From: AC-52 sp044870295
Lineage (GTDB): Bacteria; Actinomycetota; UBA4738
DNA length: 18,358 nt
Direction: 5' to 3'
Assembly (NCBI GenBank): GCA_044870295.1
Contig: JBIOYQ010000203.1
Location: 1 to 18,358, forward strand
The first letter of the stretch is position 1, and every line of letters begins with the position of its first letter. The position numbers were made by a program, and so were the translations under genes. Below the pieces are notes generated by a model, which had not been told where the DNA came from, did no database searches, and saw only the letters and a program-made list of their open reading frames with translations. Positions 1 through 6,888 of this stretch are shown piece by piece.

Positions 1-670
1 ACTCGCCGGTGAACGGAGGCCGCCCGGCCAGCAGCTCGTACAGGACGGCGCCCAACGAGTACACGTCCGAGCGGCCGTCCAGCGCCAGGCCACGCACCTG
101 CTCGGGGGAGACGTACTCCGCCGTGCCCTGTGTTGGCCCGCCCTCCGTGACCGGGGTCCAGTGCATGGCGCGGGCGATCCCGAAGTCCAGGACGGTCACG
201 TGCTCGCCGGGCCCCACCATGACGTTGCCCGGCTTCACGTCCCGGTGGACGATGCCACGCTCGTGGGCATACGCCAGGGCCTCCGCGATATCAGCTGCGA
301 TCCGCGCCGCCCGGTCGACCGGGAGCCGCCCCTCGCGCCACACGATGGTCGACAGCGGTTCGCCCCGCACCAGCTCCATCACCATGAACGGCGACTGGCC
401 GACCATGCCGACGTCGTAGATGGACACGATGTTGCGGTGCGCCAGGGCCGCCACGGCCCTGGCCTCGCGCCTGAACCTGGCCACGGCCCGGCGGTCCGCG
501 GCCAGCGATTCGTGCAGGACCTTGAGCGCGACGACGCGACCGAGCGTGCGGTCGAAGGCCGAATAGACCTCCGACATCCCGCCGCGGCCGATGAGCGGAC
601 CGGCTTCGTAGCGGCCGGCGATGACCGCATCGATGCCGAATCGGTGCCCGAGGAGCTCCTGCCGCGCCAT
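1..670 (-). CDS. Serine/threonine protein kinase, PknB type (C-terminus outside window)
   Basis: This is the N-terminal 223 residues of a Hanks-type kinase that transfers ATP phosphate to Ser/Thr in target proteins; the frame is open at the window edge. Visible motifs are a glycine-rich loop (GRGGMSEVY, residues 28-36), the ATP-binding lysine K50 in VALKVL, the catalytic HRDVKPGN with D144, the DFG aspartate D162 (LDFGIAR), and an activation segment ending in GTAEYVSPEQ, followed by the SDVYSLGAVLYEL helix. All catalytic residues seen are intact. The ATG at 670 is the start that keeps the whole kinase fold; a TATGCT box lies 13-18 bases upstream, so the leader would be very short. The regulatory C-terminal part, usually a membrane helix with PASTA or another sensor domain, cannot be seen. 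The gene is divergent from the Asp-box lipoprotein, with 78 bases between start codons. Confidence 0.95.
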   Translation of the reverse strand, partial: MARQELLGHRFGIDAVIAGRYEAGPLIGRGGMSEVYSAFDRTLGRVVALKVLHESLAADRRAVARFRREARAVAALAHRNIVSIYDVGMVGQSPFMVMELVRGEPLSTIVWREGRLPVDRAARIAADIAEALAYAHERGIVHRDVKPGNVMVGPGEHVTVLDFGIARAMHWTPVTEGGPTQGTAEYVSPEQVRGLALDGRSDVYSLGAVLYELLAGRPPFTGE

Positions 671-682
671 TGCCTGCCGCCG

Positions 683-688
683 AGCATA
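683..688 (-). promoter_or_regulatory. Candidate -10 box of the kinase gene
   Basis: TATGCT on the minus strand matches TANNNT and ends 13 bases before the kinase ATG, predicting a leader of about six bases. No convincing -35 box is visible. Inference from motif and position only. Confidence 0.35.
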
Positions 689-736
689 CCGTCAGGCCGA
701 AGGATCGGAGCCCCGGCACGTTCGGAAGCGAGGCCG

Positions 737-742
737 TACCCT
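737..742 (+). promoter_or_regulatory. -10 box TACCCT placed for a leaderless start
   Basis: TACCCT occupies exactly -12 to -7 relative to the A of the ATG at 749, the spacing expected if transcription begins at the start codon. No Shine-Dalgarno sequence precedes this ATG. The same hexamer at the same spacing precedes the E1 alpha gene at 4904. Confidence 0.55.
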
Positions 743-748
743 CGGCCC

Positions 749-2209
749 ATGGGGACCTGCCGGGGCTGGGTTCGTAGAAAGATCACGCTGATAGCGCTGG
801 CCGCGCTGGTCGTCGGCGCGGCGTGCAGCGATCTGGTCCCGCCGCCCACGCCCTATCCACGCGTCGGCACGCTGCTCCCGATCAGCGGGTCGAGCCCGTT
901 CGAGGGCTGCTCGCACAAGGGAGAGATCACGTTCGACTCAGAGGTCGAGCCCTCGCTCGCCGTGGACCCGAGGACCAGCTCCCACCTGATCGCGACGTGG
1001 CAGCAGGATCGCAACCTTCACGGTGGCGCCCTGGGCATCCTGACCGCGTCGAGCACCGATGGTGGCCAGTCGTGGCAGACGGCGAAGCCCGCCATCTCAT
1101 CGTGCGCCGGAGGTGCGTACGACCTGGCCAGCGATCCGGTCGTCGCGATCGGTCCGGACCGCGCGTATCTGGCCGCCATCGGGATCGCCGTCATCGGGAA
1201 CGAGGCGCAGCTCGCCCTCGACGACGAGGTGATCGTGTCGGTCTCCACCGACGGCGGCAGCTCCTGGGGGAAGCCGGTGGTGGTGGTCACCAGCAACGAC
1301 CCGCTCATATCGTTCGACAAGGAGACGCTGGTGGCCGATCCCACGGCGTCCGGCACGGCATACGCGCTGTGGGTCCGGTACACGCAGCCGGCGGGTGACG
1401 AGCCGGCCCAGACGAACGCGACGTTCATGGCCCGAACCACGGACGGGGGGATCACGTGGTCCACGCCGACGCTCGTCTACGACGGAAGCTCGGAGACCCA
1501 GTTCCATCAGCTGGTCGTCCTCCCCGACGGTTCGCTGATAGATGTGTTCATCGAGGCGCCGACCCTGTCGAAGCGGCCTCCGCTTCCGGCGCGGCTCGCG
1601 GTGGTGAGGTCCGCCGACCGCGGCATGACCTGGTCGGCTGCGACCACGGCGGCGAACGTGTCGTTCACGGCCGTGCGGGATCCGACTGGCAAGGACCAGG
1701 TTCGCGGAACGGGCCAGGGGATCCTTGCGGCCGGCGCGCCGGACGGTTCCCTCTACGTCTGCTGGTCCGAGCAGCACGCAGGCGGGACGTCGTTCCTCGA
1801 CGTCGTCCGATCGACCAACGGCGGACGCACGTGGAGCGCCCCCAGTCGCGTCGTGTCCACTGGATCGGGCCAGCCGTTCGTTCCCCAGATCGCGGTGGCA
1901 GGGGACGGACAGGTCGGGGTGACCTGGTATCAGATCACCGGCGCCGGTGAGGACGGCCAGCTCCAGACCGAGGCCTGGCTGGCGTGGTCCGGCGATCGGG
2001 GCAAGGCTTGGCAGAGCCTCCGACTGGCCGGACCCTTCGATCTGCACACCGCGAAGCTCACCGACGGCGGTGATTTCGTCGGCGACTACGAGGGCCTGGT
2101 CGGGTTGCCCAGAGGGTTCGCCGCCGCCAACGCCCTGGCCGGACCGATCAGCCGGTCCGGCGCGACCGACGTGTTCTTCTCCAGCGTGGACCTGGGCCCG
2201 AGCTCCTAG
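749..2209 (+). CDS. Asp-box (BNR/sialidase-like) repeat lipoprotein
   Basis: This 486-residue protein has a short basic N-terminus, a hydrophobic segment (about residues 12-25) and a lipobox-like VGAAC with C26, so it is probably a surface lipoprotein. The mature part is a repeat beta-propeller: six Asp-boxes of the form SxDxGxxW lie near residues 101-109, 165-173, 230-237, 287-295, 355-362 and 413-421. Asp-boxes occur in sialidases and many other secreted propellers and are structural, so enzyme activity is not implied. A GDFVGDY motif lies near the C-terminus (441-447). The reading frame stays open far upstream to 161, but that part is antisense to the kinase. The ATG at 749 is chosen for its signal peptide and the TACCCT box 7 bases before it. 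The stop codon overlaps that of the convergent oxidoreductase gene. Confidence 0.9.
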   Translation: MGTCRGWVRRKITLIALAALVVGAACSDLVPPPTPYPRVGTLLPISGSSPFEGCSHKGEITFDSEVEPSLAVDPRTSSHLIATWQQDRNLHGGALGILTASSTDGGQSWQTAKPAISSCAGGAYDLASDPVVAIGPDRAYLAAIGIAVIGNEAQLALDDEVIVSVSTDGGSSWGKPVVVVTSNDPLISFDKETLVADPTASGTAYALWVRYTQPAGDEPAQTNATFMARTTDGGITWSTPTLVYDGSSETQFHQLVVLPDGSLIDVFIEAPTLSKRPPLPARLAVVRSADRGMTWSAATTAANVSFTAVRDPTGKDQVRGTGQGILAAGAPDGSLYVCWSEQHAGGTSFLDVVRSTNGGRTWSAPSRVVSTGSGQPFVPQIAVAGDGQVGVTWYQITGAGEDGQLQTEAWLAWSGDRGKAWQSLRLAGPFDLHTAKLTDGGDFVGDYEGLVGLPRGFAAANALAGPISRSGATDVFFSSVDLGPSS

Positions 2210-2227
2210 CCGCCGACCACGGAGCTC
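2200..2227. terminator. Hairpin around two overlapping stop codons (possible bidirectional terminator)
   Basis: GAGCTCC (2200-2206) and GGAGCTC (2221-2227) form a perfect 7-bp stem with a 14-base loop. The loop and the last base of the left arm hold the stop codons of both convergent genes. There is no T-tract on either side, so intrinsic termination is only a possibility. Confidence 0.3.
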
Positions 2228-3165
2228 AGGGTCTTCCCGGCCAACGCCACCGTCTCGAGGTCGTACACGTCCGGCATGTTGAAGATCAGTCCCGTCAGGC
2301 CCGCGTCCATGAAGGCCTGGGCCTGCTCCGAGACCTGGTCGGGCGTGCCCATCACGGCGTAGGCGCGGTATTGGTCAAGCGTCATCCCACGGCGGGCGGC
2401 CCCCGCTTCCGCCTTCTTCGCCGCCTCGTCCTCTGTTGGGGAGATCACGATCGCGCCCAGTCGCGTGGTGTGGATCTCGGACGGGTCTCGGCCGAGCTCG
2501 TCGCAGTGCCGGCGGAGCACGTCGACCTTGTGCCGGATGGTCTCGAGATCGCCGAACAGGTTGCACGCGTCGGCGTACTTCGCCACCAGGCGCAGAGTGC
2601 GGCGCTCGCCCGACCCGCCGACCAGGATGGGGATGCCGGTCGGCCTGATCGGGCGGGGGAAGTTCAGGACCGCCTCGGTGCGGTAGTACTGACCCTGGAA
2701 CGTGGGCGCCTCCTGCGTGAACATGGCCCGGCAGATCTGCAAGGCCTCCTCGAGGCGGTCCATGCGTTCGCGCACCGGGAGGAAGTCCCACCCGTACCCG
2801 CGGTGCTCGTCCTCGTTCCAGGCCGCCCCGATACCGAGGATCGCCCGACCGGACGACACCACGTCCAGCGTGGTGACGATCTTCGCCAGGTGGGCCGGGT
2901 TCCGGTACGTGACCCCGGTGACCATGGTGCCGAGGTGGGCGGACGAGGTCCGCGCGGCCAGTCCGGACAGCACGGTGTAGGCCTCGAGCATCGGTTCGGT
3001 CCGCTGGCCCACGAATGGGATCTGGTAGAAGTGGTCCATCACCCACACGGAGTCGAAGCCGGACTGTTCCGCCGTGGTGGCGATGTCCGCAACCTTGTCG
3101 AACAACCGGTCGTCGGGAACTCCGGGGTAGGTGAAGCTCGGGATCTGTAGGCCGAGTCGCATCAT
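2206..3165 (-). CDS. LLM-class F420-dependent oxidoreductase
   Basis: This is a member of the bacterial luciferase-like TIM-barrel family, many of which use cofactor F420 (others use FMN) to oxidise or reduce small organic substrates; the substrate here is unknown. Family features are the start MRLGLQIPSF, the segment GFDSVWVMDHF, LGTMVTGVTYRNPAHLAK (which forms the cofactor pocket), GRAILGIGAAWNEDEHRGYG, and IPILVGGSGERRTLRLVAKYADACN before the C-terminal helices. The length, about 319 residues, is normal. Two starts are possible. The ATG at 3165 has GGAG six bases upstream and is preferred; the ATG at 3177 adds four residues and has AGGG upstream. It is the last gene of a minus-strand operon, 25-37 bases after the DDAH-like gene. 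F420 use is inferred from the family, not proven. Confidence 0.9.
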   Translation of the reverse strand: MMRLGLQIPSFTYPGVPDDRLFDKVADIATTAEQSGFDSVWVMDHFYQIPFVGQRTEPMLEAYTVLSGLAARTSSAHLGTMVTGVTYRNPAHLAKIVTTLDVVSSGRAILGIGAAWNEDEHRGYGWDFLPVRERMDRLEEALQICRAMFTQEAPTFQGQYYRTEAVLNFPRPIRPTGIPILVGGSGERRTLRLVAKYADACNLFGDLETIRHKVDVLRRHCDELGRDPSEIHTTRLGAIVISPTEDEAAKKAEAGAARRGMTLDQYRAYAVMGTPDQVSEQAQAFMDAGLTGLIFNMPDVYDLETVALAGKTLSSVVGG

Positions 3166-3202
3166 CGAGGTCTCCATCCTGTCGCCCTGTGAAGCATGAT
3201 CG

Positions 3203-4069
3203 TCACGACCGAGTATCGCGCACGATGGGGCGCGTGAGGCACGTCGGACCGCCGCCCCCGTTGATGCCCACCTCGGTGGCGGGGAACATCTGCACCTCGC
3301 AGCCCCGGTCTGCCAGGGCGCGTGCCGTGAGGGGATTGCCCTCGGCCATCACTACTACGCCGGGGCGGACGGCCAGGACGTTGCAGCCCAGCGTGGGCAG
3401 CTCCTCCGCGGGCACGGCCACCAGGTCGAACTCGTGCTCCTGCAGCAGCTCGAACAGTCCCGCCGGGAGCAGGGGGAGGAAGACCACGGCCATCCGCTCG
3501 GCCACCGGAGAGATCACGCTGAGGAGGTGGACCAGCTCGTCGGGGCCGCGGTGATACGGGAGATCGAACGTGTGGACCTCGCCACCGACGATGGCCGAGA
3601 GTTGCTCGGCACCGACTCGGTTCGTGCGCAGTGATCGCCCGATGCAGAAGACGTCCGGTTCGAGCCAGAACGTGTCGCCGCCCTCCGCCGTCCCCGGCGG
3701 TTCGATCCGTCCGGCCATGGGGATCCCCCGCTCGCCGAACCACTTCTCCAGCTCCGTCTCCTCGCCCCGCCGGGTCTCCTTCCCCGGCCGCAGGATGATC
3801 GCGCCGCGATCGCTCATCAGCGCCGGGTCGAACGTGTACACCAGGTCGGGGCTCGCGGTCTCCACGCCAAGCTCGTGGACGGTCACTCCGAGTCCGGACA
3901 GGATCGAGGTCAAGGCGTCGTGCTGGCGCTGCGCGGTCTCCAGGTCCACCGGATGGAGGAAGCCATGCGCGGGTTCGTCGAAGGCCCTGCCGAACGCCGC
4001 ACCCGGCCGCTTCACCAGGACCTCGCGCAGCGGGGCCACCATGCTCTGGGCCCCGAAGGACTCAGCCAC
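3203..4069 (-). CDS. Dimethylarginine dimethylaminohydrolase / amidinotransferase-fold hydrolase
   Basis: This 288-residue protein has the guanidino-group modifying fold of DDAH and arginine deiminase, enzymes that hydrolyse methylated arginines or arginine through a covalent thiouronium intermediate. Visible residues are D81 in the YTFDPALM segment, the acidic EGGD (129-132), the histidine H181 in VHLLSVISP, and the nucleophile C277 in GGPTCLTRP near the C-terminus. The pattern and length resemble DDAH more than full-length arginine deiminase (about 400 residues). The start is a GTG at 4069. Its first 8 bases overlap the end of the upstream hydrolase gene, so translation is probably coupled. 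DDAH would yield citrulline and dimethylamine, but other guanidino substrates cannot be excluded. Confidence 0.85.
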   Translation of the reverse strand: MAESFGAQSMVAPLREVLVKRPGAAFGRAFDEPAHGFLHPVDLETAQRQHDALTSILSGLGVTVHELGVETASPDLVYTFDPALMSDRGAIILRPGKETRRGEETELEKWFGERGIPMAGRIEPPGTAEGGDTFWLEPDVFCIGRSLRTNRVGAEQLSAIVGGEVHTFDLPYHRGPDELVHLLSVISPVAERMAVVFLPLLPAGLFELLQEHEFDLVAVPAEELPTLGCNVLAVRPGVVVMAEGNPLTARALADRGCEVQMFPATEVGINGGGGPTCLTRPIVRDTRS

Positions 4070-4841
4070 GCGCGCCCACGAACCTCAGCATCCGGCGCCA
4101 CGCATCCTCACAGGCGTCCCGATGCTGGTCGAAGGTTCGGTCGAAGAACGAATGTGGGGCGCCGTCGTAGACGACCAGCTCGTTGCTGACGTTCGCCGCG
4201 TCCAGCACCCGGCCGAACGCCTCGACGTCGTTACGCGAGATCCCTTGGTCCGCGCCGCCGAAGAGGCCGAGGACCGGGCACGCGTAGGAGGCGGCCAGCA
4301 GGGTGGGCGCGGTGGTGTCGTCCGGCCCGCGGGGGGCCACCCGCCCGTAGAACCCGATGACGCCGGCCAGGTCGTGGCCGCGAGCAGCCTGGTTGAACGA
4401 GGCCCGCCCCCCGAAGCAGAAGCCCACGGTGAACACTCGCTCAGCGCCTCCACCCTCCGGTGAGCGGACGTGCGCGACGGTGGCGGCGACATCCGCGGCG
4501 ATGGTGTCCGGCTTGGTCTGTTCGACGTGGGACATGTAGTCGAACTCCCTATTTCGGGCCTCGCCGGAACCGACGCCGGCGGTCCGGCCGAAGTAGTCGA
4601 ACGCCGTCGCATGGATGCCGGCCTGGGCGAATCGGACGGCGAGGTCCTGATAGAACCGATGAAGCCCGCGAACGTCGGGAAGGACGACCATCCCGGGGCC
4701 GCCGGGACGGTCGTGCATGGCGGACAATACGGCGAACCGGTTGCCGTCGGCGGCGATGAGCTCGCCCTCCTCGGTGGACACGTCGGAGGCGCCGCCCGCG
4801 ATGGGCGGGAGCGGTGGCCGCGCGGTGGAGTCGTAGCACAT
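4062..4841 (-). CDS. Dienelactone hydrolase family protein
   Basis: This 259-residue alpha/beta hydrolase carries the dienelactone hydrolase triad: nucleophile C142 in GFCFGGRA, D198 in FGGADQGIS and H230 in GAPHSFFD. The N-terminal half includes MVVLPDVRGLHRFYQDLAVRFA, the usual strand and helix ahead of the nucleophile elbow. The enzyme is probably cytoplasmic, as no signal peptide is seen. Known relatives hydrolyse dienelactones in chlorocatechol breakdown, but most genomic copies have unknown substrates. No catechol pathway gene is nearby. The ATG at 4841 has AGGAG eight bases upstream. It is the first gene of the operon that continues into the DDAH-like and LLM oxidoreductase genes and is divergent from the E1 alpha gene. 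Confidence 0.88.
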   Translation of the reverse strand: MCYDSTARPPLPPIAGGASDVSTEEGELIAADGNRFAVLSAMHDRPGGPGMVVLPDVRGLHRFYQDLAVRFAQAGIHATAFDYFGRTAGVGSGEARNREFDYMSHVEQTKPDTIAADVAATVAHVRSPEGGGAERVFTVGFCFGGRASFNQAARGHDLAGVIGFYGRVAPRGPDDTTAPTLLAASYACPVLGLFGGADQGISRNDVEAFGRVLDAANVSNELVVYDGAPHSFFDRTFDQHRDACEDAWRRMLRFVGARG

Positions 4842-4891
4842 GTCGATCGCTCCTCGGCGCGGGTTGCCTCGCGCTCGGGACCACCGGAGCC

Positions 4892-4897
4892 TACCCT
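4892..4897 (+). promoter_or_regulatory. -10 box TACCCT for leaderless dehydrogenase operon
   Basis: TACCCT lies at -12 to -7 relative to the GTG at 4904, exactly as at the lipoprotein gene (737-742). The nearest purine-rich stretch, GGAG at 4886-4889, is 14 bases from the GTG, too far for a normal ribosome binding site. This supports leaderless initiation at 4904. Confidence 0.5.
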
Positions 4898-4903
4898 ACG
4901 GTC

Positions 4904-5902
4904 GTGGAGATCGACGAAGTCCGGCGGCTGTACCGAGCCATGGTGGCCGCGCGCCTGTACGACCGGAAGGCCACGGCGCTGCAGAAGCAGGGCCGCCTGG
5001 CCACCTACGCACCTCTGGAGGGACAGGAAGCGGCGCAGATCGGCTCGGCCGCCGCCCTTCGCCCCGACGACTGGATGGTCGCCACCTATCGAGACGCCGC
5101 CGCCATGTGGTTCCACGGATACGGGTGGGAGCTGCTGCTGCTGGGTCGGATGGGCGACGAGCGTGGCGGGTCGGCCCCGGACGGCGTGAACGTCCTGCCG
5201 CCGTCGATCACGGTGGGGGCGCACATGATCCACGCCGTGGGGCTGGCGTGGGCCGAGAAACTCCGGGGCGCCAATCGCATCGCCATCACGTACTTCGGCG
5301 ACGGTGCGACCAGCGAGGGTGACTTCCACGAGGCGATGAACTTCGCCGGGGTCTACGGCCTCCCCGTCGTGTTCCTGTGCGAGAACAACCAGTACGCCAT
5401 ATCGCTGCGACGGGACCGGCAGACCGCCGCGGAGACCATCGCTGTGAAGGGGCAGGGATACGGCGTGCCGGGGGTGCTGGTCGACGGGAACGATCTGTTC
5501 GCGGTGGTCGACGCGACGCGAGAGGCCGTCGAACGTGCCCGGACCGGTGGTGGCCCGACGCTGATCGAGGCCGTGACGTACCGGCTCGGGCCTCACACCA
5601 CCTCCGACGACCCGAAGCGGTACCGAGATCCGGAGGAGGAGACGGAGTGGCGCGCTCGTGACCCCGTGGAGCGAGTGCGGACGTGGCTCCAGGAGCGTGG
5701 TGGGTGGGACGAGGGGTGGCAGGGCGAGATCGAGGCCGAGGAGACCGCTGCCATCGAGGCCGCCGTGGAGTCGGCGGAGGCGCTTCCACCACAGAATCCC
5801 CGTGGTCCGTTCGAGGCGATGTTCCAAGAGGTGACTCCGCAGCTGCGCGACCAGAGAGACGAGCTGCTCGAGGCGCTGGGAGTGGAGCAAGGGGCGGAAT
5901 GA
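4904..5902 (+). CDS. pdhA: 2-oxoacid (pyruvate-type) dehydrogenase E1 component, alpha subunit
   Basis: This is the thiamine diphosphate-binding alpha chain of an alpha2beta2 E1 that decarboxylates pyruvate or a branched-chain 2-oxoacid and passes the acyl group to lipoyl-E2. The 332-residue product shows the ThDP motif GDGATSEGDF (132-141) closing with ENNQYAIS (NN at 161-162), plus YRDAAAMWFHGY and a VGAHMIHAVGLAWA helix. The C-terminal part contains the expected regulatory-loop type sequence GPHTTSDDPKRYR. The frame is open to 4814, but the family alignment begins at VEIDEVRRLYRAMV, so GTG 4904 is chosen, backed by TACCCT at -12 to -7. Its TGA overlaps the ATG of the beta subunit by 4 bases. 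PDH and branched-chain types cannot be separated with certainty; acetoin dehydrogenase is a further alternative. Confidence 0.93.
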   Translation: MEIDEVRRLYRAMVAARLYDRKATALQKQGRLATYAPLEGQEAAQIGSAAALRPDDWMVATYRDAAAMWFHGYGWELLLLGRMGDERGGSAPDGVNVLPPSITVGAHMIHAVGLAWAEKLRGANRIAITYFGDGATSEGDFHEAMNFAGVYGLPVVFLCENNQYAISLRRDRQTAAETIAVKGQGYGVPGVLVDGNDLFAVVDATREAVERARTGGGPTLIEAVTYRLGPHTTSDDPKRYRDPEEETEWRARDPVERVRTWLQERGGWDEGWQGEIEAEETAAIEAAVESAEALPPQNPRGPFEAMFQEVTPQLRDQRDELLEALGVEQGAE

Positions 5903-6876
5903 CCGTTCTCACCATGGCGCAGGCCATCAACCAGGCCCTGGACTCGGCGCTCGCATCGGACCCGAGGGTCATGGTGCTCGGTGAGGACGTCGGCCGGACC
6001 GGCGGGGTGTTCCGGGTCACGGACGGCCTGCAGCAGCGGCACGGCGAGGACCGCGTAGTCGACACGCCGGTGTCCGAGTCGGGCATCGTAGGGGCGGCGT
6101 TCGGGCTCGCGGTGGCAGGCCTGCGGCCCGTGGCCGAGCTGCAGTTCATGGGGTTCTCGTATCCGGCCTACGACCAGGTGATCAGCCATGTGTCGCGCAT
6201 CCGGAACCGCTCGCGACATCGGTTCACCGCCCCCCTCGTGCTCCGGATCCCCTACGGGGGCGGCATCGGCGCGGCCGAGCACCACAGCGAGTCCACCGAA
6301 GCCGTCTACGCGCACGTGCCCGGTCTGAAGGTCGTCGTGCCATCGACGCCGGGCGACGCGAAGGGACTGTTGCAGGCCGCGATCGACGACCCGGATCCGG
6401 TGGTCTTCCTCGAGCCCATCCGCCTGTACCGGGCCACGAGGGAGGACCTGGTCGACGGCCCGACCACGATTCCGATCGGATCGGCGCGCGTGGCCCGCGA
6501 GGGCAGCGACGTCACGTTCGTGGCGTGGGGGGCCATGATGCGCGAGACGATGGACGCGGCTGCCGTCCTCCACGAGCAGGGGATCGAGGCGCACGTGCTC
6601 GACCTTCGGTCGCTGGTCCCACTCGACGTCGATGCCCTGGTGGAGTCGGCCCGCGCGACCGGACGCGTCGTCGTCGTCCATGAGGCCCCGCGCACCGCGG
6701 GCCTGGCCGGTGAGCTGATCGCTCTGATCCAGGAGCGGGCCCTCTACTCCCTGCAGGCTCCCGTGGTCAGGGTGACCGGGTGGGATACGGTGTTCCCCCT
6801 GAAGCGCTCCGAGCGTCTGTACCTGCCGAGTGTCGACCGGGTCGTGGCCGGGGCCCGCCGCGTGCTGCAGGGCTGA
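5899..6876 (+). CDS. pdhB: 2-oxoacid (pyruvate-type) dehydrogenase E1 component, beta subunit
   Basis: This is the 325-residue transketolase-like beta chain that pairs with the alpha subunit to form the E1 active site. Features are VMVLGEDVGRTGGVFRVT, the conserved PVSESGIVGAAFGLA with E60, the IPYGGGIGAAEHHSES loop, KVVVPSTPGDAKGLLQAAI and the C-terminal domain beginning around SDVTFVAWGAMM. The ATG at 5899 shares ATGA with the alpha subunit's stop and has AAGGGG just upstream, giving translational coupling. The open frame extends back to 5683, but that part is out of frame inside the E1 alpha gene and does not look like protein. Wording of the central loop resembles Bacillus PdhB more than BkdB, recalled from family knowledge. 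It ends 12 bases before the E2 gene. Confidence 0.93.
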   Translation: MTVLTMAQAINQALDSALASDPRVMVLGEDVGRTGGVFRVTDGLQQRHGEDRVVDTPVSESGIVGAAFGLAVAGLRPVAELQFMGFSYPAYDQVISHVSRIRNRSRHRFTAPLVLRIPYGGGIGAAEHHSESTEAVYAHVPGLKVVVPSTPGDAKGLLQAAIDDPDPVVFLEPIRLYRATREDLVDGPTTIPIGSARVAREGSDVTFVAWGAMMRETMDAAAVLHEQGIEAHVLDLRSLVPLDVDALVESARATGRVVVVHEAPRTAGLAGELIALIQERALYSLQAPVVRVTGWDTVFPLKRSERLYLPSVDRVVAGARRVLQG

Positions 6877-6888
6877 GAGGTCTCCGCG

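Noticed and set aside
161..748. Upstream extension of the Asp-box lipoprotein frame
   Set aside because: This stretch is antisense to the kinase gene and would place the signal peptide and lipobox in the middle of the protein.
4085..5890. A 601-residue open frame on the minus strand
   Set aside because: It overlaps the dienelactone hydrolase gene in another frame and the E1 alpha gene antisense, with Pro/Arg-rich composition of non-coding type.
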